From Notospermus geniculatus (lineage: Eukaryota; Nemertea; Pilidiophora; Heteronemertea; Lineidae), in assembly GCA_002633025.1 (NCBI GenBank), contig NMRB01000584.1, positions 176,609-240,608 of the forward strand: a DNA stretch of 64,000 nucleotides, given 5' to 3'. Shown here one piece after another: positions 11,801 to 21,279 of the stretch (positions are counted from its first letter, which is position 1; each line of letters begins with the position of its first letter). A model generated the notes under the pieces. The model worked only from the letters and a program-made list of their open reading frames with translations. It did no database searches and was not told the origin of the DNA. The position numbers and the translations under genes are program-made.

Positions 11801-14436
11801 CTGGCATACAATTCAAGCTTTGGTTGTATCTGCAAAGATGGCTGGACGGGACGAACTTGTTCTAACAAGAAACAGGGTAATGCATTGTCAATTGCTGTGT
11901 GCATATGTTATCACAAATAGGTTTCATGATCATGTTACAGGTCCACTTTTGCTTTACATATCATACAAAGCTCTGCACACGAAAATAAATGATACAAGAT
12001 ATAAGTATCTTTCTCTTAACTCAAGTGGTCAAAAATCTTTTGAAATCTGTTTTGGCCCAACAGGCATGACAGGCATGAACGATTTTCTTGAATTTCCACT
12101 ACATGGTGTACTTGTACATGTAGGCCCCTATGTATGTCAGTAGCTATCATCGTCGTTCCAGCGTGTGAGTGTAAAAATGGAGGAGCCTGTGTGACCTTCC
12201 AGAGTAGCAGCGGCTGCCTCTGTCCTCACAAATGGAAGGGGGAGCAATGCACTGGCAAGAGGAGTAAGTTCCATCGCTCATTGTTGATCCTTTCTCGACT
12301 TGGTGGAAGCTTTCGACAGGGTTTATTGAGTGTTGGATCAATTAAGCAAACTCGCTGTACTGCATTAACTCACACCCAACCCTATCGTACGAAACGCTCA
12401 GTCCATTCTTAACTCTCTTGTTGGAAGTCAGACTAACTTTCCCACGAACCATGCGGTCTACAGGGTGAGACAGAAATGAAGACCTTGGAGAAATTGTCAG
12501 TATAACTCCTCCAAGTGAAGACCAATGACCAGGCTCTTCATCGTTGCCCCTCTTGCTACGAAGTGTCTAGTTGGAACATTTCAAATGTCGAAGTACGATC
12601 GTATTTTACAGGCATGTGCGAAATGTACAGCCCATGTAACAATAGCGGCACTTGTACAGGAAACCACACAGCCTACACTTGTAGCTGTACAGAACAATGG
12701 ACGGGAACAAACTGCTCTGAAGCGAAAGGTGAGAGAAATGGATGTCTAGTTATAGAATGCTTAAAGGGATAATCAGTCATTTCGTTCTGTCATGTTTTCC
12801 GACACGTATTCATAAGATAATGACAAATCATTAATAATGACAAATCAATAATGACAAATCCGTTTAGCAAACGAAGTGACAGGATGTGACAGGATGGAAA
12901 CGAAGTGCAAACGAAGTGACAGGATGGATTCATTAATCTCTTTATAATAGTAGCGGTTCACAAAATTCAAATCAGAGAGAGAGCCGTATCCTGAACGCGG
13001 AAGAGGATGGCGTCTTTGGGAAATTAAGCTATTCACCTTTGTAATCTGAATGCAATACACGTGGAAACCAGACTACGGGGAGAAAACCTGAGTCTGATGT
13101 GAAAGGAACTCACCCTGGCTATGTTATTGAAGCATTTTGACATGCCAAGACATACAGCTGATAATGAAGTGTAGCTATATCAACATCAACCTTATATCAG
13201 TCCCTCAGTCACGTTGCAATATTTGTACTTTGTGTTTTAGTTTGCTACCCAAGTCGATGTAGCCGTCATGGCCTCTGTTTTGAAGTCAATAATGGTTCTG
13301 ATTGGACATGTAAATGTTTCCGGGGATGGAAGGGCGATAGCTGCGAGATCTGTAAGTAAAAAGTTTCATGGAGAGTCCTTTTATTCTTCTGTCTCTGCAT
13401 TAAATCCTTTCCTTCGACTGAGTGGAGAGACCGGATCGCCATCTCGGTCACTGTTTGAAGTTCTTCGGCCAGTGTCGCTCATTCTCTACGCCTACACCGA
13501 ATTGGAACTCAAATCGTGGCTGCTAATTCCTTCCATATGTGCTTCTTCCATAACATCAACATCCTTTCCTTGGCTTTACCTCCACGAGTTTGATTTTAGA
13601 TGCTGAGTGCGAGATGAAATGCAAGCATGGCGATTGTGTCAATGGAACAGAGAATTGTTTATGCGATACCGGATTCAAGGGCAAATTTTGCGACATGGGT
13701 AAGAAATCTTCCTTCTTCTCTCGTCGTTCATTGCTTATCGACTAGCAAACGCTACACAGTGGTAACCGTAAGCTGGGACTTGTGAGTGAAAGGTATTTGA
13801 AGTTATTCGGGCTTTCATCATCTTTCCTTTCCAATATACGAAATCAGAATGCTGGTGTACACTGCAGACTTTTCTTGAACATTGCCAGAAGATGTGATGC
13901 TATATAAATGCTATATTTTCATCTCTTCAAGGGATTTCACCGACGCCAGAGCCGGATCATAAAGGTAAATAAAGAAAAGCATGGTCTACATGTATGGTAT
14001 AGTTCTTCATAGCAGTCCCATATACATGTAGGTGAAAAGTTCTGTACTTTCTGCGCATCTGTTTGGAAGGAAAACCCCCCAATTCAGTCAATTCCTGGCG
14101 AAGACAGACACTCTAGTCGGAAAATTCACGAGAGGAATGCCAGGATGTCGCTGTAGAACTAAACGTCTTGGGTGTCTCTTTCCAGGACCGAAAGGGCCAT
14201 GGTACGCCCATCCTGCCTACGTGGCACTGGCAGGAATTGGAGTTATCCTGTTGATAATGATGGTGACTATCTGCGTGATGGCCTGGTATCTGAGAGTCAG
14301 CAGCGCAACGCCAGACTTCCACCGAAGCAGCAAGTCAGATAGAGAAAAGATCATCAACAACAGGCCAAGGAAGATAGAATTCGCATTCGATAGTGACACG
14401 CAAAACAAGATGGATGAAGAGGCGATTATGTATTGA
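8899..14436 (+). CDS. Single-pass membrane protein with mucin-like stalk and five EGF modules
   Basis: Likely a cell-surface adhesion or signalling protein of 467 residues; no named orthologue recognised. Exons: 8899-8953, 9803-10189, 11026-11145, 11748-11876, 12162-12263, 12612-12728, 13241-13351, 13600-13698, 13932-13964, 14186-14436; together 468 codons including the stop. Exon 1 encodes a signal peptide ([18 protein letters not shown]). Residues about 19-187 are a Thr/Ser/Pro-rich stalk with TTxQPKTT and GGPTT repeats, probably O-glycosylated. Five EGF modules follow, one per exon, each with six Cys (e.g. CECKNGGAC, and C-x-C near each end). After a short linker comes the TM segment ([20 protein letters not shown]) and a tail of about 55 residues ending DEEAIMY. 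Every intron is phase 1, the class expected for exon-shuffled extracellular modules. The start follows from the signal peptide and phase match. Confidence 0.85.
11581..11695. mobile_element. Fold-back (MITE-like) element in EGF-gene intron
   Basis: A roughly 115-base imperfect palindrome begins CAGGGGCCTGTTTCATAAAG and ends in its reverse complement. It lies between the stalk exon ending at 11145 and the first EGF exon at 11748. It has no coding capacity and looks like a small non-autonomous DNA element. Confidence 0.75.
12819..12925. repeat. Short local repeats (AATGACAAATC and GAAGTGACAGGATG)
   Basis: Three AATGACAAATC units are followed by repeated AAACGAAGTG / GTGACAGGATG words in the intron between EGF modules 3 and 4. 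This segment is absent from the second duplication copy, falling in its deleted part. Confidence 0.6.
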
Positions 14437-16184
14437 GTGATGATGTAGCGACAACAACCATGGCGCTGGGTTTTACCCCGTTGGAGGGATTCTTCGTTTT
14501 GTGTCGCGTCATTTTGGCAGCCATCCACCAGAATCGCTGCCAGCATGACAAAATGTACGCCTGCCAATATTTTTTTCTAGCCATTCTTTTGAAACTCTTC
14601 CAACGGGCCAGAATTGATTCAAATGAAACACAATTTAACTGGTAATTCGACAGATTAGGAAAAAACTTATCGCTAACCTATGATTCAGCATTATAGGCCT
14701 ACAACTAAAAAAGAGGTCAACGCGATTTTCAACATACATATTAATGCTCATTATTTTGGTCTTTCCACAAAGAATGGCGTTTCGACAATTCGCGATAATA
14801 TCGGCTGACTGTATTCTGCAATAATTCTTGTGAAACCATACTTAGTATGTAATCATGGTTTAATATTTTTGTGTAGCTTGTAATGTATACATAGAAGCGC
14901 TATTCATAAAGTCACTAGAGGGGTACAAGAGGTCATTGTTCATTCTTACAACATCCGACCGTCCAGCAAGTCGTAAAGCAACGATGTAACGTTCTAATGG
15001 ACGGCAAAATGCCAGCCTCCCAACAAGTTCCATGCACCTACTTAGGTAAAGTTGTGTAATAGTATAAAGGAATAAATGGTGATGGACGATGTTCGCCGAC
15101 AGACGGGTCTTATATGCCGCCCAGTCATATTTGTAACCTCCTGTCTGCAGCAACTCGTTTCCAGTTTTTGCATATTGTCACCCGTATTGTCAATGTATCC
15201 ATGACACATACCGGGTAGGCTTAGGTACCTTGCAGCGAAGCTGATGTTGAAAGAAAAGTGACTTGAAAGAAAGATTGTTGAAGCAGTTTGTATCCGTATA
15301 GGCCTAGTGTGTATCCCTTGCATGAAGCTTTTGTCGAACTTATTTGTCATGCTAACTTTTCTTTTACTTTTGTTAAATCAGTGTGCTTATTTTGAAATAT
15401 TGCCTGTTGTGGGAATCTCCGAGGCCTGACACATATTCCATCTACAGGACAATCACGTATTTTTTTATCTATCTGTGTTGACTAATTTGAAAGATGAGTT
15501 TTATCGATGACGCCAATCAAGTACGAAAATCCTTTGTCGTCATTTACATCACAGGGGAGGCTTTTGTCCTCCCTCATGCATGATTGGGTTTGGGCCACTG
15601 CGACGTTGTTATAACTTTGAGGACATATTATACAAATGTGTAAATTCAATATTTGTCCGTTGAATATCAAGATCTCTTCATATCATTCGAATATAGAACC
15701 AAATACTTTTGATTATAGTATCAAATGTCTCTTCTTTGAACTTTACTGAATGTAACTTATAAACCATTGACCCTCCGTTCAAATAGAGTGACCGATTATC
15801 AGTAGTGGAATCCATGTTTTTGTGAATCTCTCTAATGAGTACCTGCTTATATCTATGTCACTATAAAAGCAACCAACACTATTCAAAATCTTCTCTTATG
15901 GTAGATAATGTCCAATTGTCATTTGGTTTTCAATTGATGTAAAAAGATTGTCATTTAAGTATGTGTCCACCTGCTGTGCCGCATGGCTGACTTAAAACCT
16001 CACGCGATTGGTATAGAATTTATATTCTTGGATGACTGTAGGAGTTCTAGTATCATTATTTGAAATTGACCAAAAATATAATAACACTCATTGGACTTGG
16101 TGACCATGATGAGATTTGAATATTGGCAGTCTAAGTGTGGGGCTTTCTTAGGTATTCATGCAGTAAGATATCCGATCTTAAAAC
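14437..16184. other. Intergenic between EGF gene and LRRC74A-like copy 1
   Basis: No coding exon seen on either strand. It should hold the EGF gene 3'UTR and the promoter/5'UTR of the LRRC74A-like gene, whose probable first coding exon is at 16185. The stretch is repeated nearly unchanged at 19526-21279, which reflects recent duplication rather than demonstrated constraint. Confidence 0.5.
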
Positions 16185-17476
16185 ATGAGTATCAAGATTG
16201 AAATTCAGGTAACGTATTGTTTTCAATTTCTGTCATTTTCTTCAAATGTAATCTACGTTGAATGCAGGGTCCCAGTGTTGCTAAAAGAGCCAGATATTCT
16301 AAAATTCTAATCCGTGCTGGCGGACTAAGCTTTCTAAGCCATTGTAAGTGTTTCCCACGTTTTTACTTGCAAACCCCGGTTTGAATGCAGCGAACTGCTA
16401 GGGTTTATTCACATGGAATACGGTACCCTGTTAATACGATATAATTCTTTTTAGGATGATGATGAATACCTTTCGGAACACCCAGAAAACTTTGTTGGAA
16501 CCCACCCTCCAGCATACGGCAGTTACCCGAAAAAAATCTCGCACAAGAAACTTCTCAGGAAACGCGAATCACGGTTGAGCAAACCAATAGAATCGGATAG
16601 CCTCGAACCACCGTCGCCTGACCCGACACTTCGGAGAGATGGCTCAAATCAGAACCTAGCCGAAGCTGATTGTGATTTCTTCGACCAGGACTTCGATTAT
16701 GACGGTAAGACGCTCTGAAATGGCCCACATCCAGTTTTTAAAACATATTTCCTCGCGTACTACATTCGAATACATGTACATGTATGTGAAACATGGCATT
16801 GTTGTCATATTTAGGTGATGAGAATACGGAAGGGCCGGAGGAACCTTATGACGACAACCAGAGGACATATGAGTTAGCCTGTAAGCGATTGGGTATCCTG
16901 CCTTCAAGGTACTTCATCAAAGCCCTGAAATCTCCCAAGATGAACGTCTCTCACCAGGAGATGGGACCAACGGCTTTGAAGCCCTGTATCATTGCTTTAG
17001 TGGTAAGTCTTTCGGGTGGAATTTGAGATAAATGTTGAATCCTGATGGATTGCCCGGCCGTGAAGTGTGCTCTATGTTCAAGAAGGTACCTGGATTTCTG
17101 TATGATGCTCTGGTTTTCGCCTTCGTTCTGAAATGTTGATCGTATGGAGTGCAAACATGTGCCTTACTATGCGTTACTTCGTCCCTTTCAGCGGAATACG
17201 AAAGTGTTAGACTTGGATGTATCGGGGAACAGTATAGGTGTGGAGGGTGCCAAGCAGATCGCTTCTTTGCTGACGGAAAACATGTATATAACAAATCTGG
17301 TAGGTGTTATTTGTAGGAATTACTGTTTGACCTTGCATCCACGAGACGTTTTGCCTGCGCTAGTAAGAGAATACAGATGATATTTACCATTAATGCTCGT
17401 CTCCTTCCAGAATTTATCTCATAATGGTCTCAAGACAGAAGGACTCCTTACACTTGTCTTGGTGCACTGCACATAA
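16185..17476 (+). pseudogene. LRRC74A-like gene, copy 1, truncated at duplication junction
   Basis: 5' half of a leucine-rich-repeat gene. Exons: 16185-16208 (MSIKIEIQ), 16455-16704, 16815-17002, 17192-17299 and 17411-17442. In the last, the LRR exon breaks off after NLSHNGLKTEG and runs into sequence copied from EGF-gene intron 1, adding about ten foreign residues ([10 protein letters not shown]) before TAA at 17474-17476. The resulting frame is 211 residues, with the acidic N-terminus and the first LRRs but neither most LRRs nor the EF-hands. The frame is open and all splice sites are intact, so a truncated protein is possible; I call it a pseudogene because over half the domain set is gone. 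Differences from copy 2 include Y/F before the exon-2 donor and PEEPY/TEEPC. Confidence 0.8.
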
Positions 17477-17728
17477 TGTCCCATGGTTATTCTGGCATCG
17501 TAGCGGATTGGTTACCATTGGGTCACTGTCCTAATGTCGCCAACAACAACACATTTTTAGAAAAAAATTTGACACCAGACAGTGTGCACGGTCTAGGCTA
17601 CAGACCAGCAGAAATCCTGAGTCCCCCGTCTTTCTCAGTTTCAGTATTTCCTGTGTAGGCTACTATATTCAGTAATGGGATTAGAGAACACAGTAGGCCT
17701 ACTACTGGATTCGCCCAAGGCAGGTTTC

Positions 17729-17978
17729 CAGGGGCGGATCCAGGATTTTGAAATACGGGGGGCCGGTCACCATCAGCCACAGGCTGACGGAGTGGAGTCG
17801 CAAGGCGCGGAGCCACAATTTTGAATTCCAGATGCACTAAGATGCGATTTCCAAGCATCTGGAGGCATGATTTCCTCATCTATTTGCTCATTTTTTCGGA
17901 GTTAGTGACCCATTTTTGTTGGTGTTCCAAAAATAGGGGGGGCCGCGGCCCCCTCGGCCCCCCTCTGGATCCGCGCCT
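17729..17978. mobile_element. Short inverted-terminus element (CAGGGGCGGATCCAG type)
   Basis: An insertion absent from the equivalent site in the first duplication copy (near 9466). It begins CAGGGGCGGATCCAG, ends in an imperfect inverted copy (CTGGATCCGCGCCT), and is flanked by the direct repeat GGTTTC at 17723-17728 and 17979-17984. The empty site in copy 1 has one GGTTTC. Such termini are widespread among animal MITEs, often assigned to hAT, though the duplication seen here is 6 rather than 8 bases. No coding capacity. Confidence 0.85.
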
Positions 17979-18321
17979 GGTTTCACTGTGTGCATTGGAT
18001 TTGTCATCTTCTATAAGAACGACTAGGCCTATACAGATGCGAAGATTCGCCAGAGGGAGATGAATTAATAACGGAAGAGGATGGCGTCTTTGGGAAATTA
18101 AGCTATTCACCTTTGTAATCTGAATGCAATACACGTGGAAACCAGACTACGGGGAGAAAACCCGAGTATGATGTGAAAGGAACTCACCCTGGGTAGGTCA
18201 CTGAAGTATTTAGACATGCCAAGACAGAGAACCATGAAGCGTCGTTACTTGTCAGCATAATCCTCATTGACATCAGTTTTTCACATGCACTGGTAGGCCT
18301 AATATCAACTTCATGTTTTAG

Positions 18322-19525
18322 TTTGCTACCCAAGTCGATGTAGCCGTCACGGCCTCTGTTTTGAAGTCAATAATGGTTCTGATTGGACATGTAAATGTTT
18401 CCGGGGATGGAAGGGCGATAGCTGCGAGATCTGTAAGTAAAAAGTTTCATGGAGAGTCCTTTTATTCTTCTGTCTCTGCATTAAATCCTTTCCTTCGACT
18501 GAGTGGAGAGACCGGATCGCCATCTCGGTCACTGTTTGAAGTTCTTCGGCCAGTGTCGCTCATTCTCTACGCCTACACCGAACAGAAACTCAAATTGTGG
18601 CTGCTAATAATTCCTTTCATAGTGGTTCTTCCATAAGATCAACATCCTTTCCTTGGCTTTACCTCGACGAGTTTGATTTTAGATGCTGAGTGCGAGATGA
18701 AATGCAAGCACGGCGATTGTGTCAATGGAACAGAGAATTGTGTATGCGATAACGGATTCAAGGGCAAATTTTGCGACATGGGTAAGAAATCTTCCTTCTT
18801 CTCTCGTCGTTCATTGCTTATTTACTAGCAAACGCTACGCAGTGGTAACCGTATAAGCTGGGACTTGTGAGTGAAAGGTATATGGAGGTATTCGGACTTT
18901 CATCATCTTTTCCTTTCCAATACGAAATCAGAATGCTGGTGTACACTGCAGACTTTTCTTGAACATTGCCAGAAGATGTGATGCTATATAAATGTTATAT
19001 TTTCATCTCTTCAAGGGATTTCACCGACGCCAGAGCCGGATCATAAAGGTAAATAAAGAAAAGCATGGTCTACATGTATGGTATAGTTCTTCATAGCAGT
19101 CCCATATACATGTAGGTGAAAAGTTCTGTACTTTCTGCGCATCTGTTTGGAAGGAAACCCCCCCCCCCCAATTCAGTCAATTCCTGGCGAAGACAGACAC
19201 TCTAGTCGGAAAATTCACGAGAGGAATGCCAGGATGTCGCTGTAGAACTGAACGTCTTGGGTGTCTCTTTCCAGGACCGAAAGGGCCATGGTACGCTCAT
19301 CCTGCCTACGTGGCACTGGCAGGAATTGGAGTTATCCTGTTGATAATGATGGTGACTATCTGCGTGATGGCCTGGTATCTGAGAGTCAGCAGCGCAACGC
19401 CAGACTTCCACCGAAGTAGCAAGACAGATAGAGAAAAGATCATCAACAACAGGCCAAGGAAGATAGAATTCGCATTCGATAGTGACACGCAAAACAAGAT
19501 GGATGAAGAGGCGATTATGTATTGA
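18322..19525 (+). pseudogene. Headless second copy of the EGF membrane-protein gene
   Basis: Exons 18322-18432 (EGF 4), 18683-18781 (EGF 5), 19016-19048 (linker) and 19275-19525 (TM and tail) copy the last four exons of the 8899-14436 gene. All splice sites, phases and the stop are kept. The signal-peptide exon is outside the duplicated unit, and the stalk and first three EGF exons were deleted, so no start of its own is visible. Differences from copy 1 are few: L to V and T to N in EGF 5, S to T in the tail, plus silent changes. It is a gene fragment unless a new upstream exon supplies a start; a phase-1 donor upstream (for instance at 16705 in the truncated LRR gene) would fit. Confidence 0.78.
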
Positions 19526-21279
19526 GTGATGATGTAGCGACAACAACCAATGACACTGGGTTATACCCCGTTGGAGGGATTCTTCGTTTTGTGTCGCGTC
19601 ATTTTGGCAGCCATCCACTAGGATCGCTGCCAGCATGACAAATGTACGCCTGCCAATATTTTTTCTAGCTATTCTTTTGAAACTCTTCCAACGGGCCAGA
19701 ATTGATTCAAATGAAACATAATTTAACTGGTAATTCGACAGATATTAGGAAAAAAATTTATCCCTAACCTATGATTCAGCATTATAGGCCTACAACTAAA
19801 AAAGAGGTCAACGCGATTTTCAACATACAGAATGCTCATTATTTTGGTCTTTTCACAAAGAATGGCGTTTCGACAATTCGCGATAATATCGGCTGACTGT
19901 ATTCTGCAATAATTCTTGTAAAACCATACTTAATATGTAATCATGGTTTAATATTTTTGTGTAGCTTGTAATGTATACATAGAAGCGCGCTATTCATAAA
20001 GTCACTAGAGGGGTACAAGAGGTCATTGTTCATTCTTACAACATCCGACCGTCCAGCAAGTCGTAAAGCAACGATGTAACGTTCTAATGGACGGCAAAAT
20101 GCCAGCCTCCCAACAAGTTCCATGCACCTACTTAGGTAAAGTTGTGTAATAGTATAAAGGAATAAATGGTGATGGACGATGTTCGCCGACAGACGGGTCT
20201 TATATGCCGCCCAGTCATATTTGTAACCTCCTGTCTGCAGCAACTCGTTTCCAGTTTTTGCATATTGTCACCCGTATTGTCAATGTATCCATGACACATA
20301 CCGGGTAGGCTTAGGTACCTTGCAGCGAAGCTGATGTTGAAAGAAAAGTGACTTGAAAGAAAGATTGTTGAAGCAGTTTGTATCCGTATAGGCCTAGTGT
20401 GTATCCCTTGCATGAAGCTTTTGTCGAACTTATTTGTCATGCTAACTTTTCTTTTACTTTTGTTAAATTTACAGTGTGCTTATTTTGAAATATTGCCTGT
20501 TGTGGGAATCTCCGAGGCCTGACACAAATTCCATCTACAGGACAATCACGTATTTTTTTATCTATCTGTGTTGACTAATTTGAAAGATGACTTTTATCGA
20601 TGACGGCAATCAAGTACGAAAATCCTTTGTCGTTATTTACATCACAGGGGAGGCTTTTGTCCTCCCTCATGCATGATTGGGTTTGGGCCACTGCGACGTT
20701 GTTATAACTTTGAGGACATATTATACATATGTGTAAATTCAATATTTGTCCGTTGAATATCAAGATCTCTTCATATCATTCGAATATAGAATCAAATCAA
20801 ATATAGAATATAGTATCAAATGTCTCTTCTTTGAACTTTACTGAATGTAACTTATAAACCATTGACCCTCCGTTCAAATAGAGTGGCCGATTATCAGTAG
20901 TGGAATCCATGTTTTTGTGAATCTCTCTAATGAGTAGGTGCTTATATCTATGTCACTATAAAAGCAACCAACACTATTCAAAATCTTCTCTTATGGTAGA
21001 TAATGTCCAATTGTCATCTGGTTTTCAATTGATGTAAAAAGATTGTCATTTAAGTATGTGTCCACCTGCTGTGCCGCATGGCTGACTTAAAACCTCACGC
21101 GATTGGTATAGAATTTATATTCTTGGATGACTGTAGGAGTTCTAGTATCATTATTTGAAATTGACCAAAAATATAATAACACTCATTGGACTTGGTGACC
21201 ATGATGAGATTTGAATATTGGCAGTCTAAGTGTGGGGCTTTCTTAGGTATTCATGCAGTAAGATATCCGATCTTAAAAC
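19526..21279. other. Intergenic between EGF copy 2 and LRRC74A-like copy 2
   Basis: A near-exact repeat of 14437-16184. No gene supported on either strand. It presumably contains the promoter and 5'UTR of the intact LRRC74A-like gene. Confidence 0.5.

Larger units (their letters stand above)
9182..17442. repeat. Tandem segmental duplication, first copy
   Basis: The segment from intron 1 of the EGF gene to inside exon 5 of the LRRC74A-like gene is repeated at 17443-22636 in the same orientation. Coding and non-coding parts both match almost base for base (e.g. 14650-16450 against 19740-21600). The junction is at 17442/17443: LRR exon sequence (AAGACAGAAGG) runs directly into EGF-gene intron 1 sequence (ACTCCTTACACTTG). 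Confidence 0.9.
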
